A stretch of DNA of 27,770 nt from a virus: IMG/VR virus record IMGVR_UViG_3300009068_000152, positions 1 to 27,770 of that record, one strand, 5' to 3'. Both the position numbers and the translations under genes were made by a program. The number at the start of each line of letters is the position of its first letter. The stretch's first letter is position 1. The notes under the pieces are model-generated. The model worked only from the letters and a program-made list of their open reading frames with translations. It made no database searches and was not told the DNA's origin. Shown piece by piece: positions 1 through 7,079 of the stretch.

Positions 1-90
1 ATGAGGAAACCGCGGGCGGCGGTACACCCAAAACGCTGGCGTCGGCGGTTTGGCGAAAACGAAGCTTCACGACATAGGCTACTGCCGTAG
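1..90 (+). CDS. Possible 3' end of an upstream gene, very basic tail
   Basis: Frame 1 is open from the first base to a TAG at 88-90 and would encode about 29 residues rich in Arg and Lys. The window happens to begin with ATG, so this could be a tiny ORF, but it is more likely the tail of a gene running in from the left. The stop codon lies inside the promoter-like motif before the HNH gene, the same arrangement seen at the next motif copy, which gives mild support that a real gene ends here. No family is recognisable. Confidence 0.3.
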   Translation: MRKPRAAVHPKRWRRRFGENEASRHRLLP

Positions 91-96
91 ACTATT
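75..96 (+). promoter_or_regulatory. Promoter-like bipartite motif, copy 1 (HNH gene)
   Basis: TAGGCTAC (75-82), five unconserved bases, then TAGACTATT (88-96). The HNH start codon follows 3 nt later at 100, with no Shine-Dalgarno between. If TAGACT (88-93) is read as a TANNNT-type -10 box, transcription would begin at about the A of the ATG, giving a leaderless message. The same layout recurs at 1456, 6931, 20988 and 23080. Promoter function is inferred from recurrence and position; the recognising polymerase or sigma factor is unknown. Confidence 0.6.
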
Positions 97-99
97 GGC

Positions 100-1458
100 A
101 TGGATTGCGTCATTGGAGGATGCGCCACGCAAGGCAGACTGTGTTTTGTTTGCGGCCGAGAGTGCCCCGCGGCAGTCGGCTTGAACGCCCGCGTCTATTG
201 CTCGCCAGAGTGCCGAGCGAGGGGTCGAACGCAGAAGATTCGCAGGGCAAGGAAGAAGCCAGAGGCGATGCCGTGTGCTGTCTGCGGCGTCGAAATCCAG
301 CAAGACTTGAGTTCTTGCGGTCGCACTAAAAACCTCTGCTCGCAGCCTTGCAAGACGGCCTGGAAGCGAGCGAGGGAAGGGCGTCATCCGAAGCCAGAGT
401 CGGTGCCGTGCGCGGCCTGCGGTTGCGCGATACCGCAGGTCGCGAACTCACCTGGGCGTATCGCCACCATATGCTCAGACGAATGCAGGAGGGCGGCCGA
501 ACGCGCTCGAGAAAAGAAGGCGAAGAAGCAGTCATGCGAACGATGCGGCTGCGACTTCGATGCGATCTACACGAAGCGATTCTGTTCAAGGAAGTGCCAA
601 TACAAAGGACGCGGTCGAGTTCACGGCGAGACACGCCCGTGCGAGCGATGCGGCACCCCTGTCGTGCAGACGTGTAAAAGACATAGGTTCTGCTCTTACG
701 CATGTATAAAACCTGCGGCCGTGTTTCAGTGCTTGAATTGCGATGTTGAGTTTAAGAAGAAGATATTTAAGAGTGGTGCTTACTCCTGCGCGAAAAAGTA
801 TTGCTCGCGAGAGTGTGCGTTTGAGGCTCGCCGGCTAAAGAAGAAGTGTGCAAGACGCCCGTTCGACATTGCGCGAACGCTCGCTTCATGGTTCTTGTCG
901 TGGGGCGAATGCGAGCGGCCGAAAGTGAGGCAGTGCTCGTCGTGCGGAGTTCGCCGGCTCCTCGGCGAAAGCGAGGTATGCAAGGAATGCACGCGGCAGT
1001 CTGCACCGAGGGAGTGCCGCTCCTGCGGGATCGAAATCAGCAAGGCGAGATACCAGACGCGGTGCGAGTGGTGCAAAGACAAAGCCAAGCGAGAGGCAAA
1101 GCGAAAGGCCAAGAACAAGTACGGCCGCAACCACAAGCAACGAACGAGACGCCGGGGTGCCCCCTACACGCCGATCCGCAACACGGCGATATATGAGCGA
1201 GATAACTGGGAGTGCCAGATATGCTGCCGTCCGCTCGAGAGAGCGTGGAAGCAACTGAAGCGGGGAGACATTCCCTCGCCTCGGGCCAGGACTGTCGATC
1301 ATGTGATACCCCTAGCCCAAGGCAAGGACAGCCCAGGCCACGTCTGGCACAATCTGATAGCGTGCTGCCATGAGTGCAATACTGCGAAGTGCGACAAAGA
1401 CCCCACTGGCTGGCACTGCACCCTGCCGCGGTCGCCCGATCCCTTTGCACTGCCATAG
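100..1458 (+). CDS. HNH endonuclease with an N-terminal array of eight zinc-knuckle units
   Basis: A 452-residue protein. Residues 15-325 carry eight CxxC...CxxxC or CxxC...CxxC units (first Cys pair near 15, 59, 104, 146, 181, 211, 279 and 306); several end in FCSxxC or YCSxxC, as in MYM/TRASH-type treble-clef fingers. A Lys/Arg-rich linker (about 326-353) precedes a C-terminal HNH domain: CxxC at 372-375, D400-H401 followed by VIPLA, H417-N418, then CxxC at 423-426 followed by N427 and K430. HNH nucleases beside terminase genes are known to take part in packaging-linked DNA cleavage in HK97-like phages, and this gene directly precedes the small terminase. The finger array probably binds DNA or a packaging partner; that is inference. 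The ATG at 100 has no Shine-Dalgarno but sits 3 nt after the promoter-like motif. The stop TAG is the first three bases of the next motif copy. Confidence 0.9.
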   Translation: MDCVIGGCATQGRLCFVCGRECPAAVGLNARVYCSPECRARGRTQKIRRARKKPEAMPCAVCGVEIQQDLSSCGRTKNLCSQPCKTAWKRAREGRHPKPESVPCAACGCAIPQVANSPGRIATICSDECRRAAERAREKKAKKQSCERCGCDFDAIYTKRFCSRKCQYKGRGRVHGETRPCERCGTPVVQTCKRHRFCSYACIKPAAVFQCLNCDVEFKKKIFKSGAYSCAKKYCSRECAFEARRLKKKCARRPFDIARTLASWFLSWGECERPKVRQCSSCGVRRLLGESEVCKECTRQSAPRECRSCGIEISKARYQTRCEWCKDKAKREAKRKAKNKYGRNHKQRTRRRGAPYTPIRNTAIYERDNWECQICCRPLERAWKQLKRGDIPSPRARTVDHVIPLAQGKDSPGHVWHNLIACCHECNTAKCDKDPTGWHCTLPRSPDPFALP

Positions 1459-1477
1459 GCTACCGTGGCATACTATT
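1456..1477 (+). promoter_or_regulatory. Promoter-like bipartite motif, copy 2 (terminase operon)
   Basis: TAGGCTAC (1456-1463), five bases, then CATACTATT (1469-1477). The TAG is also the HNH stop codon. The small-terminase ATG begins 4 nt downstream at 1482, with no Shine-Dalgarno, so any transcript from this motif would be leaderless or nearly so. The block it would drive runs from the small terminase to the prohead protease without another copy. Function is inferred. Confidence 0.6.
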
Positions 1478-1481
1478 CAGC

Positions 1482-1964
1482 ATGGCAAAAGGCCCAGCAC
1501 CAACGCCGAAGCACATATTGGCCCTCCGAGGGTCGAAGGAAGCCAACTACCGCGAGGAGTTAGGCACGCCGATTTCGTCGCTTCCGGTGCCTCCCGAGTG
1601 GATGCGGCCTGCGGCGAAGGAGATGTTCAACCTCGTCTGCGGGTACACCCAGCGAATGGGCACGCTCGCGGAGAGCGACGTTGAGGTCATCGCCCGGTAT
1701 TCAATCGTCTGGGATCGATGGCGTGAGGCTGAGATGAACCTCGCCAAGATGGATTCGGGCTGGATCGAGGTGACCGCCCCCGACGGCTCCCTGCGTTTCA
1801 GCCGGCCAAACAAGTGGCAATCCCAGAGCAACCACTGCCATGAGCAACTCCGGCAGTTGGAGACAGTTCTTGGTCTGACCCCAGCCGACCGCACCCGCAT
1901 GGGCTACCACGCGGAGAAGGTCGTGCTCGATCCAATGGATGCTCTGCTCGCGAAACGTGGTTGA
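1482..1964 (+). CDS. terS: Terminase small subunit, P27 family
   Basis: A 160-residue protein starting MAKGPAPTPKHILALRG, which matches the usual P27-type (Terminase_4) N-terminus. The family pattern continues: a proline-rich PVPPEWMRPAA segment, helices around TLAESDVEVIARYSIVW, a short beta excursion near VTAPDGSLRFSRPN, and a C-terminal LGLTPADRTRM. The small subunit recognises the packaging site on concatemeric phage DNA and hands it to the large subunit. The frame is open upstream to 1374, but the start at 1482 is preferred because of family length and its position 4 nt after the promoter-like motif. It overlaps the large-subunit gene by 26 nt, as is common for terminase pairs. Confidence 0.9.
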   Translation: MAKGPAPTPKHILALRGSKEANYREELGTPISSLPVPPEWMRPAAKEMFNLVCGYTQRMGTLAESDVEVIARYSIVWDRWREAEMNLAKMDSGWIEVTAPDGSLRFSRPNKWQSQSNHCHEQLRQLETVLGLTPADRTRMGYHAEKVVLDPMDALLAKRG

Positions 1965-3471
1965 TATCCGCGATTTCATCGGCCTGCTCCAGCACAGTCG
2001 AGGTGACTTTGCCGGGAAGCCTTTCGTCCTAGAGAAGTGGCAGGACGAGTATCTCGACAAGCTCTTCAATACGAAGAAGCCCGACGGCCTCCGGCAATAT
2101 CGCACCAGTCTTCTGGCGATAAGTCGCAAGAACGGTAAGTCGGCGATGGCCGCCGCAATCGGGCTTTATATGCTCTGCTGCGACGACGTGGGGGCAGAGG
2201 TAATCGTCGCGGCCGGCGACCGCTCGCAGGCGGCTCTGTTACATACCGCGGCGAAACAGTTCGTCGAGTCGTGCCCGTCGCTATCGAAGAGGTGCAAGGT
2301 CTACCGGAACAGCATCGTCCTGCCCGAGAGGAACGCGACGATGATCTGCATCTCAAGTGAGGCCGGGACGAAGCACGGCTACAACCCAAGCTGTGTCCTA
2401 GTCGATGAATATCACGTCTTCCCAGACCGCGAGCTAGTCGATGTCCTAGAGACGGGCACCGGCTCCAGAAGCCAGCCGCTGACCCTTTACATAACGACAG
2501 CCGGCACCGATATGCTCGGCCCGTGCTACCGGGACTGGCAAAGGGCTGAAAAGATACGCGACGGCGTGCTCAAAGATGACTCGTTCCTGCCGTGCATATT
2601 CGCGGCTGGAATTGATGATGACCCCTTTGTGGAAACCACTTGGAAAAAAGCGAACCCGAACTACGGAATCACGCTAAAACCAGAGTATTTTGAGCAGTTT
2701 TCGCAGAAAGCGAAGGACAGCCCCGCCGACGAGATCGTCTTCCGCACGCTTCATCTCAACCAGTGGCAGAAGTCGGAAACGAAGTGGATTCGTCACGGTG
2801 CCTGGGACGCGAACAACGCCCCCCTGCGAGAAACTGCCGGCCGCCCCTGCTGGTGCGGCGTCGATCTTGCAAGCACGTTCGACACGACAGCTTTCGTCGC
2901 CGTCTGGCCGATGGCCGAGCCGGATGGCTCTCTGACCTATGACGTTCACGCCAAGTTCTTCATACCGGAAGAGAACGCACACAAGAGGTCGAAGGAGGAC
3001 AGAGTACCGTATCAAGCCTGGGCTGACGCTGGATATGTTAAATTAACGGAAGGCGATATCACGGACTATGACGCTGTTCGGGACTACATTCTCTCGTTTT
3101 GCGAGAAGAATTCCGTTCGGGCTATAGCCATTGATCGCTGGAACGCCGTTCATCTCACTACCCAACTCATAGGCGAGGGTATTGAAGTGAAGCCGTTCGG
3201 ACAGGGTTTTGCCAGCATGAGTTCGCCCTCTAAGCTGCTTGAAACCGCCGTAATTAGTAAACGCATCCGGCACGCTGGTAACCCCACCCTCGCGTGGCAG
3301 ATGAGCAATGTTCAGATTAAGATCGACGATGCGGCGAACATCAAACCGACTAAGAAGCACTCTCATTCGACGGCCCGTATCGACGGGGTTGTGGCATTGA
3401 TCATGGCTCTGGGCCTCGCCAGCGGCGAGAACCACGGCACTACCGACGAACCCACCCTCATGGTGCTCTAG
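1939..3471 (+). CDS. terL: Terminase large subunit, HK97-like (Terminase_1)
   Basis: A 510-residue packaging motor. The N-terminal ATPase has a Walker A-type SRKNGKS (residues 62-68), Walker B VLVDE (153-157) and a coupling motif TTAGTD (186-191). The C-terminal RNase H-like nuclease has candidate metal ligands D309 (GVDLAST), D399 (AIDRWN) and D482 (RIDGVVALIMA). It docks on the portal, pumps DNA into the prohead using ATP, and cuts the concatemer. The neighbouring HNH protein and small subunit complete the packaging set. The ATG at 1939 lies inside the small-subunit gene; the N-terminus is somewhat short for the family, so another start cannot be excluded. Confidence 0.95.
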   Translation: MLCSRNVVDIRDFIGLLQHSRGDFAGKPFVLEKWQDEYLDKLFNTKKPDGLRQYRTSLLAISRKNGKSAMAAAIGLYMLCCDDVGAEVIVAAGDRSQAALLHTAAKQFVESCPSLSKRCKVYRNSIVLPERNATMICISSEAGTKHGYNPSCVLVDEYHVFPDRELVDVLETGTGSRSQPLTLYITTAGTDMLGPCYRDWQRAEKIRDGVLKDDSFLPCIFAAGIDDDPFVETTWKKANPNYGITLKPEYFEQFSQKAKDSPADEIVFRTLHLNQWQKSETKWIRHGAWDANNAPLRETAGRPCWCGVDLASTFDTTAFVAVWPMAEPDGSLTYDVHAKFFIPEENAHKRSKEDRVPYQAWADAGYVKLTEGDITDYDAVRDYILSFCEKNSVRAIAIDRWNAVHLTTQLIGEGIEVKPFGQGFASMSSPSKLLETAVISKRIRHAGNPTLAWQMSNVQIKIDDAANIKPTKKHSHSTARIDGVVALIMALGLASGENHGTTDEPTLMVL

Positions 3472-3473
3472 CC

Positions 3474-5111
3474 GTGGACAAGACCGACGAAGAAGTCTCC
3501 GATCTGATTGAGCTTCGCGACGGCTATTCCCGAATCTTCGAGGAAATCAAGGAGTCTCGTCGGACGGCGTCGGGCATCAATGTCTCGCCCGAGACGAGCC
3601 TCCAGTGCGCGGCCGTATTAAGCTGCGTCAGAGTCCTCGCCGAATCGTTGGCGTCGATGCCAATGAACGTCTACCGCAGGCTCCCCGGCGGCGGCAAAGA
3701 AATCGCCGAAGATCAGCATCTGCATGAGCTACTCTGCCACCAGCCAAATTCTTGGATGACGGGCTTTGAGTTCAGGGAACTCCTCCAAAGCTGGCTTTTG
3801 CTCTGGGGTAATGCCTTTGCCTTGATCAAGAGCGGTCGGCAGGGCGGCGTGAGCGAACTGATCCCCCTCCATCCGTCGCGAATGGAGGTGAAACGTCTGT
3901 CGAACGGCAAGCTCCGCTACTACTACACTGAGCCGACCACGCCGATCCAGCCCCAGGTTCATGTCACCGAGTACCGGCAAGACGAGATTTTTACCCTTCG
4001 CTGGCTTTCGTCCGATGGGGTGACTGGATTCGTGCCCACGGCCTTGTCTCGAGATGCTATCGGGCTAGCACGGGCTACTGAACTGCACTCCGGTGCATTC
4101 TTCGGCAACGGCGCTACGCCTGGAACCTACATCGAAACCGATCAGCCGCATAAGCCCGAGGTGCTCGCACGGTTCAAGGAGCAGTGGAACGACGCTCACG
4201 CCGGCCCGAACAACTCATACAAAACCGTCGTCATGCCGTTTGGCTTCCACCGGAAGCAAATTGAGCAGCGGAATGATACGGCTATGCTCGTCGAGACTCG
4301 GCGCTACCAGTGTGAGGAGGTGGCGAGGGTCTACCGCGTCCCCGGCCATTTGATCGGCGACTTGTCGAACGTGCGTTTCAGTACGGTTGAGCAGGCGGCC
4401 ATCGACTTCGTCACCTTCTCGCTGATTCCTTGGTGCCGCCGATGGGAATCGGCCTGCCGCCGCGATCTCGTCGTTGACGACAAGCAGTATTTCGTCCAGT
4501 TCGATACGAACGCCCTCATGGCCGGCGACTACGCCGCTCGCAGCCAGTTCATCCGCGAGATGGCAAACCTCGGCGCACTCGACGTGAACGAGATTCGCGC
4601 CCAGATCGGCTACAACCCGCTCCCCGATGACCTTGGCAAGAAGCGTTTCGTTCAGGTCAATATGCAGTTGCTGGATGCGTTCACGGTGGAGAACCCGAAC
4701 GGCCAGAAGCCGCAGCCAGAAGGCGATCCTGCCCAGGCCACGAAGGAAGCGACGAACGACGGCGAGGTCGAACCGGCGAAGAACGACCCCGACGCCGCCG
4801 AAGAACCGGACGCCAGGGCAATTGCCGGGGCCGAAGTTGTCTTCAAGACGACGCTTCGACGACTCGCATCAGTCGAAGCCGACGGCGTGATCGAGCGCCG
4901 CAACAAGCCCGAGAAGATGGCCGCGTGGCTGGACACGATGGCTCTCCGTATCCGCGAAGAACTACGCGAGTCGGCCCAGGCTACCGGCAGAGATATCGAT
5001 CAGTTTGCAGCGAATTGGAATACCCGGTCGCGTGAACTCCTGCTGGAGTGCCACCGCAGCGGGCAGAAGTATGAGATTGCAACCGAAGGATGGTGCGATA
5101 AGCACCTCTAA
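3474..5111 (+). CDS. Portal protein, HK97-like
   Basis: A 545-residue protein with a GTG start 2 nt after the terminase stop. Family signatures are plain: a VSPETSLQCAAVLSCVRVLAESLASMPMxVY-type N-terminal segment, HELLCHQPNSWMTGFEF, the WGNAFALI segment, and the VPGHLIGDLSNVRFSTVEQ region that precedes the clip and stem. The portal is the twelve-subunit ring through which DNA enters and leaves the head. After about residue 400 there is a charged linker rich in E, D, P and A, then a helical tail of about 100 residues that I do not recognise and that goes beyond the compact HK97 portal. Stop at 5109-5111, two bases before the next gene. Confidence 0.95.
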   Translation: MDKTDEEVSDLIELRDGYSRIFEEIKESRRTASGINVSPETSLQCAAVLSCVRVLAESLASMPMNVYRRLPGGGKEIAEDQHLHELLCHQPNSWMTGFEFRELLQSWLLLWGNAFALIKSGRQGGVSELIPLHPSRMEVKRLSNGKLRYYYTEPTTPIQPQVHVTEYRQDEIFTLRWLSSDGVTGFVPTALSRDAIGLARATELHSGAFFGNGATPGTYIETDQPHKPEVLARFKEQWNDAHAGPNNSYKTVVMPFGFHRKQIEQRNDTAMLVETRRYQCEEVARVYRVPGHLIGDLSNVRFSTVEQAAIDFVTFSLIPWCRRWESACRRDLVVDDKQYFVQFDTNALMAGDYAARSQFIREMANLGALDVNEIRAQIGYNPLPDDLGKKRFVQVNMQLLDAFTVENPNGQKPQPEGDPAQATKEATNDGEVEPAKNDPDAAEEPDARAIAGAEVVFKTTLRRLASVEADGVIERRNKPEKMAAWLDTMALRIREELRESAQATGRDIDQFAANWNTRSRELLLECHRSGQKYEIATEGWCDKHL

Positions 5112-5113
5112 TC

Positions 5114-5581
5114 ATGCCACAACCACTTGAAGGCGTCGTCGAAGCTCTCCAAGCGTCCCTTGCACTGCATTGGTCGCAGGCTGAGATGTATGACCTCCAG
5201 TCAGTTCATCTGACCCGCTGGGGCTACCCTAAGCTAGGCAAAACGTGGGCGGCATACGCCAAGGACGAGCGTCATCACATTAAGAAACTGTCGCAGCGTC
5301 TTGAATTCTTCGACGTGCAGCCGGAGCCTGCTCACCAGCCGCCCGAAACGTGCCGGCACGATTTTGAAGAGGTGCTGGAGGACAACTATGAGGCCGATTT
5401 GCAGGCAGCAGAGGTCGAAAGGCAGGGATATCTGACGTGTAGCGCCGTCGGAGACAGCACTTCGGCCAAGCTTTTCGCCAAACTTCGCGCCGGAAGCGAG
5501 GAATCAATGGCAAATATCGAAGCAATTCGACAAGTGATTTCTGACATCGGCCTTGATAACTACCTCGCAGCACAGGTCTGA
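5114..5581 (+). CDS. Bacterioferritin-like four-helix protein in the head module
   Basis: A 155-residue protein, the size of a bacterioferritin. Compared from memory with E. coli Bfr it aligns along its length: a helix ending in RWGYPKLG (Bfr NWGLKRL), then KDERHHIKKLSQRLEFFDVQP (Bfr [20 protein letters not shown]), FEEVLEDNYEADLQAA, and a C-terminal GLDNYLAAQV (Bfr GLQNYLQAQI). With WG as anchor, Bfr Tyr25 matches Y26, Glu51 matches E52 and His54 matches H55, but Glu18 is H19, heme-ligand Met52 is R53, Glu94 is D95, and the Glu127/His130 pair is roughly S128/S131. The fold therefore looks kept while heme binding and a complete diiron site look lost or remodelled. It sits between portal and protease, 2 nt from each, so it is probably co-made with head proteins. 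Iron binding, a structural role or cargo use are all open. Confidence 0.8.
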   Translation: MPQPLEGVVEALQASLALHWSQAEMYDLQSVHLTRWGYPKLGKTWAAYAKDERHHIKKLSQRLEFFDVQPEPAHQPPETCRHDFEEVLEDNYEADLQAAEVERQGYLTCSAVGDSTSAKLFAKLRAGSEESMANIEAIRQVISDIGLDNYLAAQV

Positions 5582-5583
5582 CC

Positions 5584-6924
5584 ATGCCAAATATCGGTGA
5601 AATCGAACGCAGAACCATGCTTTCTGAGGCTCAAATTGAGCTTCGGGCCACCGAAAACGGCGATAAAAAGGCCGTAATTACGGGCTATGGGGCGGTATTT
5701 AACTCAGAAAGTCGCAACTTGGGTGGCTTTGTTGAGACGATTCACCCCGCCGCGTTCGACGACGTACTCTCGTCGAATCCCGACGTGATCGGCGTGTTCA
5801 ACCACGACCGAAACCTACTGCTGGGACGTACCACAAATGGTACATTAAAACTCAGCGCCGATGCCTACGGACTCCGTTACGAAATCACGCCGAACCCGAA
5901 CACAAGCATCGGGAAAGACGTGATTTCTTGGATTTCTGATCGTACTGTCGTGGGCAGCAGTTTCGCGTTCGCGATTTCTAAGGACAAAGGCGACTCTTGG
6001 TCTACCGACGCCCGCGGAATGCGTCGTCGTGAGGTGCGAAACATCGCCCTGCTCGAGGATGTCGGCCCCGTAGCTCGCCCCGCGTATGACTCGTCAAGTG
6101 TCGTCGTCAGCCGGCGAGCCATTGAGCTTGCCCTCGGCGACATCAATCGTCCGAATCAGACGATGGCGAACGCTGCGAAGCGTGGACTGAAGCTCGCCGA
6201 ACGAAATGAAGGCGTCGATAACGTGCTGGTCGGCATCGCCGAGCGGCTGGCCGCCCGCGAGATCGTCAGCATCGAAGAAGTCGCCTATCTCTCGGGCGTC
6301 TACGAGCGCTGTCTCGCGGCGAAGACCGTCGGATGGTCGGGAACGCCCGCCTGGATCGAATGGCAACTGGCCGGCGGCGACACCGGGCAGAAGTGGGTGG
6401 CTCGTCGAGCCGCATCAGACGACGAAGAGAAGGCCGAGCGTCTGATCCCGAACGAAGGCATGGCCGCCTCGGCCCGCCGCGGTCTGAAGCTGCACGAAGC
6501 AGGCCGCTCCGGCGACGGCCTGAAGCCCGAGACGGTTGCTCGAGCGCACAAGATCGCCGCCCGCGACGAACTGACACCCGAGCACGTCCGCGAGATGCGG
6601 GCGTGGTTCGCGCGGCACAAGGTTGACCGTCGCCCAGGCTGGGACGCTGCCGGCAAGGAGACGCCAGGGTTCGTCGCCTGGGAACTCTGGGGTGGAAACG
6701 CGGGTCAAGAGTGGAGCGAGTCGAAGGTCAAGATGATGGATAACGACAACGAGGCCGACGAGGCTCGCGAGGTCGCCGCTGTCGAAGTGCCCGCCGAGAT
6801 CGTCGAGGAGGCGGCACCAGTCGTCGTCGAAGCGCCGAAGCAGGAACGCGGCGAAGACTTCGCAGGCAAGATCGCATCGCTCAAGGCAACTATTCTTCGG
6901 AACAGTTTGCACGGCAATAGTTAA
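5584..6924 (+). CDS. Prohead maturation protease, HK97 U35 family, with a duplicated C-terminal domain
   Basis: A 446-residue protein. Residues 1-180 form the protease: ITGYGAVFNSES near 32-43, ETIHPAAFDD, catalytic His in VFNHDRN (H74), catalytic Ser in VVGSSFAFA (S125/S126), and EDVGPVARPAYDSS near 158-171. It would cleave capsid delta domains and itself during head maturation. Beyond that are two related domains of about 80 residues, 194-275 and 293-378, sharing RGLKL, an AARE/AARD segment, a TP..(W/F)..W.L stretch and GGxxGQxW. An acidic Ala/Val/Pro/Glu linker and a basic end follow. Similar units occur in other phage head proteins, but I cannot assign their job; a scaffold role is possible. 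The start is 2 nt after the ferritin-like stop; an internal ATG at 5617 is an alternative. Confidence 0.9.
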   Translation: MPNIGEIERRTMLSEAQIELRATENGDKKAVITGYGAVFNSESRNLGGFVETIHPAAFDDVLSSNPDVIGVFNHDRNLLLGRTTNGTLKLSADAYGLRYEITPNPNTSIGKDVISWISDRTVVGSSFAFAISKDKGDSWSTDARGMRRREVRNIALLEDVGPVARPAYDSSSVVVSRRAIELALGDINRPNQTMANAAKRGLKLAERNEGVDNVLVGIAERLAAREIVSIEEVAYLSGVYERCLAAKTVGWSGTPAWIEWQLAGGDTGQKWVARRAASDDEEKAERLIPNEGMAASARRGLKLHEAGRSGDGLKPETVARAHKIAARDELTPEHVREMRAWFARHKVDRRPGWDAAGKETPGFVAWELWGGNAGQEWSESKVKMMDNDNEADEAREVAAVEVPAEIVEEAAPVVVEAPKQERGEDFAGKIASLKATILRNSLHGNS

Positions 6925-6930
6925 GTTCGC

Positions 6931-6952
6931 TAGGCTACATAGATACACATTG
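6931..6952 (+). promoter_or_regulatory. Promoter-like bipartite motif, copy 3 (capsid operon)
   Basis: TAGGCTAC (6931-6938), five bases, then TACACATTG (6944-6952). It begins 6 nt after the protease stop and opens the largest untranslated gap in the window, ahead of the major capsid gene. Unlike copies 1, 2 and 5, it is followed by a long leader rather than an immediate start codon. Function is inferred from recurrence. Confidence 0.6.
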
Positions 6953-7079
6953 CTTCACGACGGAAGTCGTGAGGAGCAGTGCGAGCGACTTGAGGACTCA
7001 GGTCTGCGGCGCGCTAGCGGGAACACCCGCCAGCCGTCGCATTTCGCGTTTGGCTGGCTCAACTAGGAGCAGAAGCCAG
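6953..7079 (+). promoter_or_regulatory. Structured 5' leader of the capsid gene (three hairpins)
   Basis: The stretch between motif copy 3 and the capsid ATG holds three visible stem-loops. TCACGAC/GTCGTGA with a GGAA tetraloop (6955-6972) extends to about nine pairs through a G-U and a C-G pair. GCGGG/CCCGC has an AACA loop (7017-7030). GCCAGCC/GGCTGGC (7029-7058) contains a small nested CGC/GCG stem. The last two share two bases and could be alternatives. An AGGAG (7065-7069) sits 10 nt before the ATG at 7080. A GTG-started reading through the leader is possible but gives an Arg/Ser-rich extension unlike a capsid N-terminus. Stabilising or translation-tuning functions are inference. Confidence 0.55.

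Noticed and set aside
83-100. TGCC...GGCA inverted repeat inside motif copy 1 as an operator
   Set aside because: Only four pairs and not preserved in the other motif copies.
1037-1456. Long minus-strand open frames (for example 886-1302, 1037-1456, 6415-6948, 7500-8180, 9699-10619)
   Set aside because: They lie antisense to confidently identified genes in GC-rich DNA, where such shadows are expected; none shows a recognisable family pattern or a ribosome binding site.
4978-5005. AGGCTACCGGCAGAGATATC-like string in the portal gene as a sixth promoter motif
   Set aside because: It lies in the middle of coding sequence with no gene starting downstream, and the first box lacks the leading T; likely chance.
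6969-7079. N-terminal extension of the capsid gene from GTG 6969
   Set aside because: The extension is Arg/Ser-rich and unlike a capsid delta domain, the DNA there forms hairpins, and AGGAG precedes ATG 7080.
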